From an uncultured Prevotella sp. (lineage in GTDB: Bacteria > Bacteroidota > Bacteroidia > Bacteroidales > Bacteroidaceae), in the NCBI GenBank assembly GCA_944320195.1, contig CALUGP010000023.1:1-34498 (forward strand): DNA of 34,498 nucleotides, in the 5' to 3' direction. Position 1 is the first letter of the stretch. The number at the start of each line of letters is the position of its first letter. Below, piece after piece: positions 8,290-16,837 of this stretch. Below the pieces are notes generated by a model. That model saw only the letters and a program-made list of their open reading frames with translations, did not search any database and was not told the origin of the DNA. A program made the position numbers and the translations under genes.

Positions 8290-10515
8290 ATGAAAAAATT
8301 ATTTCTTACATCCATGGCTTTGCTTGCCATGATGAGCGCGATGACTTTTACATCTTGCAGCGACGATGACAACAACGACAATCCCGGAGGCGGAGGTGAC
8401 GAGCCTACGGCCGAAACCATCGAGCTGGGAGGTGTCGTGGAAGGCACTTTGGAGCTTGACGCTACCAAAGAATACCGCCTTACAGCCACACTGACCGTTC
8501 CTGAAGGAGCAGTTCTCGAGATTCCAGCCGGAACTACGATAAAGGCAGCACAGGGCTTCGACAAATACATCCTCGTGGAACAAGGAGGAAAAATCAACGC
8601 ACGCGGAACGGCCGACAAGCCCATAGTCTTCACCGCAGACACCGACAACGCAACATCGGGCTACTGGGGCGGACTCATCATAAACGGCTACGCCAGGATA
8701 TCAGGCGCGACCGAAGGCAGCACCGGCGCAACCGAGATTGACACCAACCAGCCTTACGGAGGAACAGACGACGCCGACAACAGCGGCACGCTTGAATACG
8801 TAGAATTGTGGTACACGGGTGCACGCTCAACGGCCGACATCGAGCACAACGGACTGACCCTGAACGGCGTGGGCAACGGAACGAAGATTGAGAACATATA
8901 CATCGCCGAGGGTGCTGACGACGCAATAGAGTTCTTCGGAGGCTCGGTGAACGTGACCAACCTGCTCGCCGTGAACTGCGACGACGACTGCTTCGACTTC
9001 ACACAGGGCTATTCAGGCACACTGAGGAACTGCTACGGTGTATGGGAAAGCGACTTCACAAGCACCGAGGAGGATCCGCGCGGTGTTGAGGCAGACGGGA
9101 ACCTCGACGGCAACGGGCCCGACCACACACCCCAGGCCAACTTCACAATCGAGAACATGACCATTGCCAACTACTCCGCAAACCAGGCAATGCAGGACGC
9201 AATCAAGGTGCGCCGCCTCGCAAAGGCCAACATCGTCAACGCATTGGTTGTAGGAACAGGGCGCATTGACGAGCTTGTAGACCTGACGGACAGCAAGGAC
9301 AACGCCGACGAAGGCACCGTGGTAAACGTCACGAACAACGCCCTTAGCGTTGGCGCGGAAACTAACAGCGGCAATCCTGCAGGCGCAACGGTCAACATTA
9401 CAAGCGGCAACACCGGCGCGGACGCATCCGCTTTCACCTGGACGGGCTATGAGTTCCCCGAAACGGCGGAAGAAGACATACCTCTGGAAATCACCGGCGA
9501 CGTTACTCTTGAGGCCGGAGTGCAGTACTACATCAACGGTTCCGTGCACGTAAAGGACGGCGGCTCGCTGACCATTCCTGCCGGAATGACCGTCAAGGCA
9601 CGCGAAGGCTTCGGCAACTACATCATCGTTGAGCGCGGCGGAAAAATCTTCGCCGAGGGCACGGACAAGGCTCCCATAACGTTCACGGCCGACAAAGCCG
9701 ACGCCACACAGGGATACTGGGGCGGCATAATCATCAACGGAAAGGCCGTCATCTCAGGCGAGAATGAAAGCGGAAACGAAGGTTCTACCGAGATAGACAC
9801 CAACATCGGCTACGGCGGCGACGACAACGCCGACAACTCCGGCGTGCTGACATACGTGCGCATCCTCTACTCCGGCGCACGCTCAACGGCCGACATCGAG
9901 CACAACGGACTCACCCTGAACGGCGTGGGCAACGGAACGAAGATTGAGAACATATACATCGCCGAGGGCGCTGACGACGCGATAGAGTTCTTCGGAGGCT
10001 CGGTGAACGTGACCAACCTGCTCGCCGTGAACTGCGACGACGACTGCTTCGACTTCACACAGGGCTACTGCGGCACTCTGAAAAACTGCTACGGACGCTG
10101 GGAAGCCGGCTTCACAAGCACCGAGGAAGATCCGCGCGGCGTGGAGGCTGACGGCAATCTCGACGGCGACGGCCCCGACCACACTCCGCAGGCTGACTTC
10201 CGCATTGAGAACATGACCATAGAGAATCTCTCCACAAGCCAGGCAATGCAGGACGCAATCAAGGTGCGCCGCGGTGCGAAAGCCACAATCGAGAACGCCT
10301 TGGTCAAAGGCTCGGGCGTGATAGAGGAGCTTGTCGATCTGACTGACAAGAAAGGAAATGCCGCCGACGGCACCGCTGTAACGGTTTCTACCGAAGCAAC
10401 CAACGTTGAGAAAGACACCAACGACGGCAACCCGGCAGGCGCAACGGTAAACATCGCAAGCGGAAACACGGGCTGCGACACCGGCATCTTCGGCTGGACC
10501 GGATACTCTTTATAA
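8290..10515 (+). CDS. Surface lipoprotein with two tandem beta-helix-like units
   Basis: Lipoprotein of 741 residues. The signal peptide ends in a lipobox with Cys23, followed by SDDDNND, which matches the acidic surface-export signal known for Bacteroidetes lipoproteins. The mature part is two copies of a roughly 350-residue unit (about 50-400 and 403-741). Each copy shows IPAG(T/M)T(I/V)KA, GYWGG(L/I)IING, a DDADNSG- or DDNADNSG-type acidic loop, NCDDDCFDFTQGY, STEEDPRGVEADGNLDG and QAMQDAIKVRR. The regular short beta motifs and Asp/Asn turns suggest a right-handed beta-helix with calcium sites; this is inference. It is probably the surface partner of the preceding TonB receptor. It has no SusD-type TPR features and no C-terminal secretion domain that I can see. 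Confidence 0.85.
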   Translation: MKKLFLTSMALLAMMSAMTFTSCSDDDNNDNPGGGGDEPTAETIELGGVVEGTLELDATKEYRLTATLTVPEGAVLEIPAGTTIKAAQGFDKYILVEQGGKINARGTADKPIVFTADTDNATSGYWGGLIINGYARISGATEGSTGATEIDTNQPYGGTDDADNSGTLEYVELWYTGARSTADIEHNGLTLNGVGNGTKIENIYIAEGADDAIEFFGGSVNVTNLLAVNCDDDCFDFTQGYSGTLRNCYGVWESDFTSTEEDPRGVEADGNLDGNGPDHTPQANFTIENMTIANYSANQAMQDAIKVRRLAKANIVNALVVGTGRIDELVDLTDSKDNADEGTVVNVTNNALSVGAETNSGNPAGATVNITSGNTGADASAFTWTGYEFPETAEEDIPLEITGDVTLEAGVQYYINGSVHVKDGGSLTIPAGMTVKAREGFGNYIIVERGGKIFAEGTDKAPITFTADKADATQGYWGGIIINGKAVISGENESGNEGSTEIDTNIGYGGDDNADNSGVLTYVRILYSGARSTADIEHNGLTLNGVGNGTKIENIYIAEGADDAIEFFGGSVNVTNLLAVNCDDDCFDFTQGYCGTLKNCYGRWEAGFTSTEEDPRGVEADGNLDGDGPDHTPQADFRIENMTIENLSTSQAMQDAIKVRRGAKATIENALVKGSGVIEELVDLTDKKGNAADGTAVTVSTEATNVEKDTNDGNPAGATVNIASGNTGCDTGIFGWTGYSL
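8821..9011 (+). repeat. Near-identical intragenic repeat, copy 1
   Basis: These 191 bp match 9877-10067 at 188 positions (offset 1056 bp, 352 codons). The three differences are all synonymous (Leu, Gly, Ala codons). It encodes residues 178-240 of the lipoprotein. Confidence 0.95.
9877..10067 (+). repeat. Near-identical intragenic repeat, copy 2
   Basis: Second copy of the 191-bp segment at 8821-9011, encoding residues 530-592. Sequence on either side of it diverges clearly between the two units, so the match is local. Confidence 0.95.
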
Positions 10516-10520
10516 GGCAT

Positions 10521-10699
10521 ACACCCACCCCATCCCCTCCCCAAGGGAGGGGCATGAGCTACCGACATGCTTGTAGGCTATAAAACGAAAGCCTGCATCC
10601 TCCTTTATAAAAGGCATGGATGCAGGCTTTATTACACATCTGTCTCACAGTGGCATTCAACGCCCCTCCCCTTGGGAGGGGTCTGGGGTGGGTGTCAAG
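10521..10699. repeat. GC-rich palindromic repeat, inverted pair A
   Basis: Left arm 10521-10556 (cacccaccccatcccctcc then ccaagggagggg) and right arm 10662-10699 in reverse orientation. Each arm contains its own small palindrome (cctcccc-aa-ggggagg type). The pair encloses a terminator. The right arm lies inside the 3' end of the carbonic-anhydrase-like gene. Confidence 0.8.
10588..10630. terminator. Bidirectional intrinsic terminator
   Basis: A 13-bp perfect stem, aaagcctgcatcc (10588-10600) and its complement (10618-10630), with a 17-nt loop. It lies between the convergent lipoprotein (ends 10515) and carbonic-anhydrase-like gene (ends 10657). Confidence 0.7.
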
Positions 10700-11193
10700 T
10701 ACCACTTCGAGTACTCCACATAGTGCCTGGCGAAGCTCTCGGCCTGGTCGGGGCGCGTCTTCTTCAGCAGCTTGGCGGGCACTCCGCCCCATATTTCGTG
10801 CGCCCCGATTTTAGTGCCTTGCAGCACCAAGGCGCCTGCGGCTACAATCGCCCCCTCGCCCACCTCGGCGTTGTCGAGCACCACGGCGCCCATGCCTATG
10901 AGCGCGCCGCGGCGTATGGTGCAGGCGTGCACCGTGGCGTTATGGCCTACCGTCACGTCGTCTTCCATCACAACGGGCCCCGTGGTGTTGGTAACGTGCA
11001 CGCACGCGCCGTCCTGTATGTTGACGCGGTTGCCCATTGTTATGGGCGCAACGTCGCCGCGCACCACTGCGTTGAACCACACCGAGCACTCGTCGCCCAT
11101 CTTGACTTCGCCCACGATGGCCGCCGTCTCACTGAAATAGCAGTCCCTGCCCCACTTCGGCGCAAGTCCCTTAACCGTCTTTATCAATGCCAT
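10657..11193 (-). CDS. Gamma-carbonic-anhydrase-like hexapeptide-repeat protein
   Basis: Left-handed beta-helix protein of 178 residues with hexapeptide repeats throughout. The three zinc-ligand histidines of the gamma-carbonic anhydrase family are in place: H66 in GACVHV, and H84 and H89 in VGHNATVH. Family members of the YrdA/PaaY type form trimers; enzymatic activity varies and cannot be asserted. The family normally ends near the SKWYL motif. Here the ORF continues with TPTPDPSQGEGR, which is read from the intergenic repeat arm at 10662-10699, so the tail looks acquired. A TACTTTTG box (11223-11230, minus strand) lies 29 bp upstream of the start. Confidence 0.88.
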   Translation of the reverse strand: MALIKTVKGLAPKWGRDCYFSETAAIVGEVKMGDECSVWFNAVVRGDVAPITMGNRVNIQDGACVHVTNTTGPVVMEDDVTVGHNATVHACTIRRGALIGMGAVVLDNAEVGEGAIVAAGALVLQGTKIGAHEIWGGVPAKLLKKTRPDQAESFARHYVEYSKWYLTPTPDPSQGEGR

Positions 11194-11222
11194 AATATTG
11201 CTTTTACTGTTGTTTCGAGGTG

Positions 11223-11230
11223 CAAAAGTA
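11223..11230 (-). promoter_or_regulatory. Bacteroidetes -7 box for the carbonic-anhydrase-like gene
   Basis: Minus strand TACTTTTG, a perfect TAnnTTTG match ending 29 bp before the ATG. Confidence 0.5.
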
Positions 11231-11257
11231 CATATTAAATTAAGAATTAAGAGCTTT

Positions 11258-11354
11258 GAGAATTAAGAATTAAGAGTTAAGAATTAAGAAAAATACCTTT
11301 TAACGCTGTGACATGGTAATTTTCTTAATTCTTAACTCTTAATTCTTAATTCTC
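11258..11354. terminator. 35-bp perfect AT-rich inverted repeat
   Basis: Arms 11258-11292 and 11320-11354 are exact reverse complements (27-nt loop) built from ttaagaattaag and ttaagagttaag. It is the same family as the hairpin at 4057-4142. It lies in the 362-bp gap between the metallophosphoesterase stop and the next gene's promoter, where it may end transcription. The rest of the gap holds the repeat array at 11355-11440 and nothing recognisable in 11441-11555. Confidence 0.6.
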
Positions 11355-11440
11355 CCAAAGGCCGTCTTTCGCCTTGCAAAAGGCCGTGAATTGCAACACA
11401 AAAGGCCGTCTTTCAGCGTGTAAAAGACGGCCTTTCGGAT
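11355..11440. repeat. Composite intergenic repeat, copy 2 (array only)
   Basis: Four units related to AAAGGCCGTCTTTC, the last in inverted orientation (aaagacggccttt). The 35-bp leader seen in other copies is not clear here. Confidence 0.65.
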
Positions 11441-11555
11441 TATAAGCAAACGCAGGTGTAAATATTACGGATTATCTTCTGAAAGGCCTTGCATCCGGCT
11501 TCGCTTAACAAAAAAAAGGCTTACAGCTTACTGTTTTCGGCAAAGCGGAGACAAA

Positions 11556-12641
11556 TCACTTCTTTCCTATCGTCGCCACGACATACTCCGAGCACGTGCC
11601 TATGCGGAACTTCGCGCCCCAGATGCCCATGCCCGAGCTGACATAATAGCGCGTGCGGCCGCGCCGCCAAGGGCCGTAGGCGTCTTCGTAGACACTCTCC
11701 GTAATCCATGATATGGGCCACACCTGGCCGTGGTGGGTGTGTCCGCTCAACTGGAAGTCCACCCCTGCCCTCTCGGCCTGCTCCAAGTGATATGGCTGAT
11801 GGTCAAGCAGTATGACGTAACGCGACGTGTCAACACCGCGCATCAGCGCGCCGATGCTCTTGCGGCGAGGGTTTGAGCGGTCGTCGCGGCCTACGATTGT
11901 GATGCCGCCCACGGTCGCCGCGCTGTCGCGCAGCAGCGTTATGCCGGCCTCGCGGTAGAAACCGAGCGAACCGTCAATACCCGCGTAATACTCATGGTTG
12001 CCCAAGCAGGCATACACCGGAGCCTCTATGCGGCACAGCTCGGTGACCATGTCCTCCTCAATCAATGGCCGCAGGCTGCCGTCAATAAGGTCGCCTGCAA
12101 TCAGCACGATGTCAGGGTGCTCGGCGTTGACCATGTCCACCCAGCGCGCCAGCTCCTTGCGGCCGTTGTGATAGCCAAGATGAAGGTCGCTCATCATGAC
12201 CAGCTTCACGCCGTGAGCCTCAACTTTGCCCGTAGGCAGAGCCACTTCATGCCGTTCCTTGTGCATATAGTTGGCATAAGCGGCGGCGAACACCACAGCC
12301 ACAAGCACGGCAACGCCGGCCGACATGCAGCCGTTGGCGTAAAGCAGAGACTTAGGCACAAGATGAGCAAGTCGCCCGATGTCGAGCAAAAGGAACAGCA
12401 TGACGAGGTAAAGCAGCACGAAAACGGCAGAGTTGCCTATCTCATAACATGCCCGTGCCAGCCACATCGGCATGCGGTCGATGGCGTGCGAGAAGTTGAG
12501 GAACAGCGTAGAGAATGCCAATACGCACACCGCGACAACGGCACTCTTGCCGCCCGTGCTCCACGGCAGCAGACACCAGACGTGCCACAGCACGTAAGCC
12601 AGCCCAACGAAGGGCAGGATAAAAAATACAAAAAACCACAT
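11556..12641 (-). CDS. Membrane-anchored metallophosphoesterase (YkuE-like)
   Basis: Calcineurin-like phosphoesterase of 361 residues. The N-terminal 140 residues form about four membrane helices. The catalytic domain then shows the metal-binding blocks in order: MSDLHLGYH (DxH), AGDLIDG (GD), LGNHEYY (GNHE), a His in LDHQPYHL, and SGHTHHGQVWP (GHxH). This resembles the YkuE-type family, whose members act at the membrane, some on phospholipid or UDP-sugar-lipid substrates; the substrate here is unknown. The start is placed at the ATG at 12639-12641 (MWFFVFF). An earlier in-frame TTG at 12668 would add nine residues and is less likely. Repeat pair B lies just upstream. Confidence 0.87.
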   Translation of the reverse strand: MWFFVFFILPFVGLAYVLWHVWCLLPWSTGGKSAVVAVCVLAFSTLFLNFSHAIDRMPMWLARACYEIGNSAVFVLLYLVMLFLLLDIGRLAHLVPKSLLYANGCMSAGVAVLVAVVFAAAYANYMHKERHEVALPTGKVEAHGVKLVMMSDLHLGYHNGRKELARWVDMVNAEHPDIVLIAGDLIDGSLRPLIEEDMVTELCRIEAPVYACLGNHEYYAGIDGSLGFYREAGITLLRDSAATVGGITIVGRDDRSNPRRKSIGALMRGVDTSRYVILLDHQPYHLEQAERAGVDFQLSGHTHHGQVWPISWITESVYEDAYGPWRRGRTRYYVSSGMGIWGAKFRIGTCSEYVVATIGKK

Positions 12642-12684
12642 ACTATTGATAAAAACAACAACCAACAACCATCACAAAACACCC

Positions 12685-12818
12685 GACACCCACCCCAACC
12701 CTCCCCAAGGGAGGGAGCTTGATTAGCGTTGCAATTTATCATGACATGATATTACCAGCCACAACTAAATGCAAGGCATACCAAACTCCCTCCCTTGGGG
12801 AGGGTTGGGGTGGGTGTC
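12685..12818. repeat. GC-rich palindromic repeat, inverted pair B
   Basis: Arms at about 12685-12720 (gacacccaccccaaccctcc ...) and 12784-12818 are reverse complements. They enclose about 63 bp between the metallophosphoesterase start and the gltX stop. No promoter box was found inside. Confidence 0.8.
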
Positions 12819-12838
12819 AGATGTTGTTGTGACGAGTG

Positions 12839-14353
12839 TCAAAGAACCTCAATAGCCCTTCTAAGCCTGCGGAGGGTCTCCTCCTTGCCGAGGAAAGCCG
12901 ATATGTCGAACATTCCCGGGCCTTTGCCTATGCCGACAAGGGCCAGTCGAAAGGCGTTCATCACGTCGCCCAGCTTGTAGCCCTTGGCCTCGACCCACGC
13001 CATGACCTCGCGCTCCTGGTTCTCCAGGGAGAAGTCGTCAAGGCTCTCAAGCAGGTCGGCCAGCTCGGCCATCACACGCGGAGAGTCTTCCTTCCAGCGC
13101 TTGCGCACAGTCTTTTCGTCATACTCCGTCGGGGGAATGAAGAAGAATGAGCACAGCGGCCAAAGCTCCTTGACGAAGTCGACGCGGTCTTTCATCATCG
13201 CCACAACCTGCCTTACGCGCTCCATCGGCTCGTCAACGCCGTTGCCGGCCACTATCGGAGCGAACAGGCGGGCTATCTCCTCGTCGCTCTTCTTGAGCAT
13301 GTACTCATGGTTGAACCACACGGCCTTTTTGTAGTCGAAGCGCGCGCCGGCCTTGCTGCACTTGGCTATGTCGAACTGGGAGACAAGCTCGTCGAGCGTG
13401 AACAGCTCTTGCTCGGTGCCCGGATTCCAGCCGAGCAGCGCGAGGAAGTTGATCACCGCCTCGGGGAAATAGCCCTGCTCGCGGAAGCCGTTGCTCACTT
13501 CGCCCGTCTTGGGGTCGTGCCATTCCAGGGGGAACACGGGGAAACCGAGGCGGTCGCCGTCGCGTTTGCTCAGCTTGCCCTTGCCGTCAGGCTTCAGCAG
13601 TAGCGGCAGGTGGGCGAAGCGCGGCATCGTGTCCTCCCAGCCGAAGGCGCGGTAGAGCAGCACGTGCAGCGGCGCGCTGGGCAACCACTCCTCGCCGCGG
13701 ATAACGTGGGTGATTTCCATCAGGTGGTCGTCGACGATGTTTGCCAGGTGGTATGTGGGCAGCTCGTCGGCGCTCTTGTAGAGAACCTTGTCGTCGAGAA
13801 TGTCGCTCTTGATCACCACGTCGCCGCGAATCATGTCGTTTACGTGGACATCCTGCCCCGGCTCCACCTTGAACCTCACCACGTACTGCACGCCGTCGGC
13901 AATGAGCGCGTCGACATCAGCCTTGGCCATGGTGAGCGAATTGCGCATCAGCAAGCGCGTGCGAGCGTCATACTGGAAGTTCTTTATCTCCTGGCGCTTG
14001 GCCTCAAGCTCCTCGGGAGTGTCGAAGGCTATGTACGCCTTGCCGTCGGCCAGCAGCTTGTCCACGTATTCCTTGTATATGCCGCGCCGCTCGCTCTGGC
14101 GGTAAGGACCGTGAGAGCCGCCGAAGCTTACGCCCTCGTCGAACTTTATGCCCAACCAGCGGAACGACTCGATAATATACTCCTCGGCTCCAGGAACGAA
14201 GCGCGACGAGTCGGTATCCTCGATTCTGAACACTAATTCGCCGCCGTTCTGGCGCGCGAAGAGATAATTGTACAATGCGGTGCGCACTCCGCCTATGTGC
14301 AGGGCGCCCGTAGGACTTGGCGCGAAGCGCACTCTTACTTTTCCTTCTGCCAT
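12839..14353 (-). CDS. gltX: Glutamyl-tRNA synthetase
   Basis: Class I aminoacyl-tRNA synthetase charging tRNA-Glu, 504 residues, the usual bacterial length. The Rossmann-fold HIGH motif appears as [11 protein letters not shown] near the N-terminus and the KMSKS motif as KLSKR at 260-264. [17 protein letters not shown] and the C-terminal anticodon-binding region (for example [13 protein letters not shown]) are also typical. The start is the ATG at 14351-14353 ([16 protein letters not shown]). An upstream in-frame start at 14419 would add 22 residues not expected in the family and is rejected. Confidence 0.96.
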   Translation of the reverse strand: MAEGKVRVRFAPSPTGALHIGGVRTALYNYLFARQNGGELVFRIEDTDSSRFVPGAEEYIIESFRWLGIKFDEGVSFGGSHGPYRQSERRGIYKEYVDKLLADGKAYIAFDTPEELEAKRQEIKNFQYDARTRLLMRNSLTMAKADVDALIADGVQYVVRFKVEPGQDVHVNDMIRGDVVIKSDILDDKVLYKSADELPTYHLANIVDDHLMEITHVIRGEEWLPSAPLHVLLYRAFGWEDTMPRFAHLPLLLKPDGKGKLSKRDGDRLGFPVFPLEWHDPKTGEVSNGFREQGYFPEAVINFLALLGWNPGTEQELFTLDELVSQFDIAKCSKAGARFDYKKAVWFNHEYMLKKSDEEIARLFAPIVAGNGVDEPMERVRQVVAMMKDRVDFVKELWPLCSFFFIPPTEYDEKTVRKRWKEDSPRVMAELADLLESLDDFSLENQEREVMAWVEAKGYKLGDVMNAFRLALVGIGKGPGMFDISAFLGKEETLRRLRRAIEVL

Positions 14354-14437
14354 TTTATTTAATGAAGATAAGTTTCTTTCAATAAGCCTGCAAACCACGT
14401 GAGCCTGACTGGCCGGCAACCGTTTTCACACCCGTCT

Positions 14438-14541
14438 GTAACCCGTTGACAGCCAGCACGTTGCGGCACGGCTTGCAAAAGGCCGTCTTTTAGCCTGCAA
14501 AAGGCCGTCTTTTACAACGCGAAATGCCGCCTTTTGCAAAG
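14438..14541 (+). repeat. Composite intergenic repeat, copy 3 (leader plus array)
   Basis: gtaac, 30 bp, then ttgcaaaaggccgtctttt and two more units. It lies in the 329-bp gap between divergent gltX and the 7TM-HD gene. The spacing of its leader is identical to copies at 16958 (minus strand) and 28491. Confidence 0.75.
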
Positions 14542-14620
14542 CCGGCGGCATGCACCCGTAGTAGCACAAACGGCCACGCCGCATACGGGAGGCTTATTTT
14601 TTGTGCAAAATTACTACTTT

Positions 14621-14654
14621 TTTGCAAAAGTGGAATAAATTTTTAGTATTTTCG
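14621..14654 (+). promoter_or_regulatory. Putative promoter for the 7TM-HD gene
   Basis: TTTG at 14621-14624, then 22 bp, then TATTTTCG (14647-14654), which differs from TAnnTTTG at one base. It ends 28 bp before the ATG at 14683. Confidence 0.4.
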
Positions 14655-14682
14655 CAGGGCTAACAACTCAACGCAAACGAAA

Positions 14683-16782
14683 ATGATAAGATTCGGCAAA
14701 ACAAGCAACGGATACTGGCGCCGCGTGCTTACGAGCACGGCGATAATGATAGTCACCGTGGCGGTGATAGTGTTCTTCCTGCCCAGGAACAGCGGTCCGC
14801 AGTTCCGCTACGACGTCGGCAAGCCGTGGATGTACGGCTCGCTCATAGCCAAGTTCGACTTCCCCATCTACAAGACGGAAGAGACCATAAAGGAAGAACA
14901 GGACAGCATAGCCGACGCCTTCGAGCCTTACTACAACTATGACGCAAAGGTAGAGAAGGAGCAGATAGCCAGGTTCACGGCCAAATACAAGGACGGCATA
15001 CCCGGAGTCACGCCAGACTACGTGGCGACCATCGCCGACCGGCTGCACCGCCTGTACCAAGCCGGCATAATGAACGCGCCCGAATACTCTGAGATAAGCC
15101 GCGACACGATGAAGATGGTGAGGGTGGTCAACGGCAAGAAGGCCGCCAACATCGAGATAATGTGCATGTACTCAACCATGACCGCGTATGAAAAACTGTT
15201 CTCAGACCCCAAGATAGCCGCGCAGAAACAGGCGCTGCAACGGTGCAACCTGAACGAGTACATACAGCCGAACCTGCGTTACGACGAGGAGAGAAGCGAG
15301 ACGGAGCTGGGCGACATGCTGAGCGGAATACCACTGGCAAGCGGCATGGTGCTGAGCGGACAGAAGATAATCGACCGCGGAGAGATTGTAGACGACCATA
15401 CCTACAGAGTGCTGAACTCGTTTGAACGGGAGACGAAACGCCGCAGCGCCAGCGTCAGCGCGGTGCCCTCGACGATAGCCGGACAGGCGCTGTTCGTCGC
15501 CACGCTGATACTCCTTTTCACCACTTACCTGCGCCTGTTCCGCAAGGATTACTTTGAAAAGACACGTAGCATATCCATGCTCTACGTAATGATAACGATC
15601 TTCCCACTGCTCGTCTCGCTCATGATAAGTCACAACGTGCTCAGCGTCTACATACTGCCGTTCGCCATCGCGCCCATCTTCATCCGCGTGTTCCTCGACT
15701 CGCGCACGGCCTTCACGGCCCACGTCACGATGGTGCTGATATGCGCCGCCGCCGTGAAATACCAGTATGAGTTCATCATCGTGCAGCTGGTGGCCGGGCT
15801 GATAGCCATCTACTCGCTACGCGAACTGTCGCAACGCGCCGAGATATTCAAGACCGCACTGCTCGTCACCGCCGGCACTTGCGGCATATACTTCGCCCTG
15901 CAGCTGATGCAGGACAACAGCATCCTCACCATGGACCACAGCATGTACAAGTACTTCGTGGCAAACGGCGTGCTGCTGCTCTTCGCCTATCCGTTGATGC
16001 TCGTCATCGAAAAGACCTTCGGATTCATATCCAACGTGACGCTCATCGAGCTTTCAAACACAAACAAGAAACTGCTGCGCAACCTCAGCGAGGTGGCTCC
16101 AGGCACGTTCCAACACTCCGTAATGGTGGGCAACCTTGCAGCAGAAATAGCCAACAAGATCGGCGCGAAGGCCCAGCTTGTGCGCACGGGCGCGCTCTAC
16201 CACGACATTGGCAAGATGAAGAATCCGGCCTATTTCACCGAGAACCAGATGGGAGGAGCCAACCCGTTGGACACCATGCCGCGCATAGATGCCGCCCAAA
16301 TAGTAATCGGCCATGTAACCGACGGACTGAAGATAGCCGAAAAATACAGCCTGCCGGGAGTCATAAAAGACTTCATAAAGACACACCACGGCACGGGCAA
16401 GACCAAGTATTTCTACATATCTTACAAGAACGAGCACCCCGACGAGCCTGTCGACGACACGCTGTTCACCTATCCCGGCCCCGACCCCTTCACCCGCGAG
16501 CAGGCCATCCTGATGATGGCCGACACCGTGGAGGCCGCCGCACGCTCGCTGAAAGAGTACACGGAGGACAGCATTTCCAACCTTGTCAACAAACTAATCG
16601 ACCAGCAAGTGGCCGACGGTTTCTTTAAATACAGCCCCATAACGTTCCACGACATCGCCGTGGCCAAGCAGGTGCTGACAGACCGCCTGAAGGCCATCTA
16701 CCACACAAGGACGAGCTATCCTGAACTGAAAAAGGAAGCAAACACCCACCCCAACCCTCCCCAAGGGAGGAAGCTTGGTTAG
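14683..16782 (+). CDS. 7TM receptor with intracellular HD hydrolase domain (PgpH-type)
   Basis: Membrane protein of 699 residues. One helix (about 15-33) precedes a roughly 230-residue extracytoplasmic domain, a bundle of membrane helices (about 273-460), and a cytoplasmic HD domain. The HD domain has H478 (QHSVMVGNLA), H507-D508 (YHDIGKMKNP), GHVTDGLKIAEKY and KTHHGTGKTKYFY. PgpH proteins of this architecture hydrolyse cyclic-di-AMP; that activity is inferred from family. The protein should end near YPELKKE. The final residues ANTHPNPPQGRKLG and the stop are read from a GC-rich intergenic repeat (16742-16778). The gene is divergent from gltX. Confidence 0.9.
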   Translation: MIRFGKTSNGYWRRVLTSTAIMIVTVAVIVFFLPRNSGPQFRYDVGKPWMYGSLIAKFDFPIYKTEETIKEEQDSIADAFEPYYNYDAKVEKEQIARFTAKYKDGIPGVTPDYVATIADRLHRLYQAGIMNAPEYSEISRDTMKMVRVVNGKKAANIEIMCMYSTMTAYEKLFSDPKIAAQKQALQRCNLNEYIQPNLRYDEERSETELGDMLSGIPLASGMVLSGQKIIDRGEIVDDHTYRVLNSFERETKRRSASVSAVPSTIAGQALFVATLILLFTTYLRLFRKDYFEKTRSISMLYVMITIFPLLVSLMISHNVLSVYILPFAIAPIFIRVFLDSRTAFTAHVTMVLICAAAVKYQYEFIIVQLVAGLIAIYSLRELSQRAEIFKTALLVTAGTCGIYFALQLMQDNSILTMDHSMYKYFVANGVLLLFAYPLMLVIEKTFGFISNVTLIELSNTNKKLLRNLSEVAPGTFQHSVMVGNLAAEIANKIGAKAQLVRTGALYHDIGKMKNPAYFTENQMGGANPLDTMPRIDAAQIVIGHVTDGLKIAEKYSLPGVIKDFIKTHHGTGKTKYFYISYKNEHPDEPVDDTLFTYPGPDPFTREQAILMMADTVEAAARSLKEYTEDSISNLVNKLIDQQVADGFFKYSPITFHDIAVAKQVLTDRLKAIYHTRTSYPELKKEANTHPNPPQGRKLG
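16742..16778 (+). repeat. GC-rich palindromic repeat, single copy C
   Basis: Same sequence as pairs A, B and D (acacccaccccaaccctcc then ccaagggagg-aagctt), but no inverted partner was found in the following 200 bp. It overlaps the end of the 7TM-HD coding region. Confidence 0.75.
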
Positions 16783-16837
16783 CTTTGTCATACCGTTAAA
16801 GGAACACTTAAATCATGCGCCTTCAACTCTTAATTTA

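Noticed and set aside
8290-10515. SusD-like protein
   Set aside because: No TPR-like helical content; sequence is beta-rich and duplicated.
10567-11238. 223-codon plus-strand ORF over the carbonic-anhydrase-like gene
   Set aside because: It is antisense to a clearly conserved gene and starts in the terminator.
12642-12668. TTG start of the metallophosphoesterase
   Set aside because: An ATG nine codons later opens directly into the first membrane helix and needs no rare start codon.
14354-14419. Upstream start for gltX
   Set aside because: Adds 22 residues not seen in the family; [16 protein letters not shown] is the typical GluRS start.
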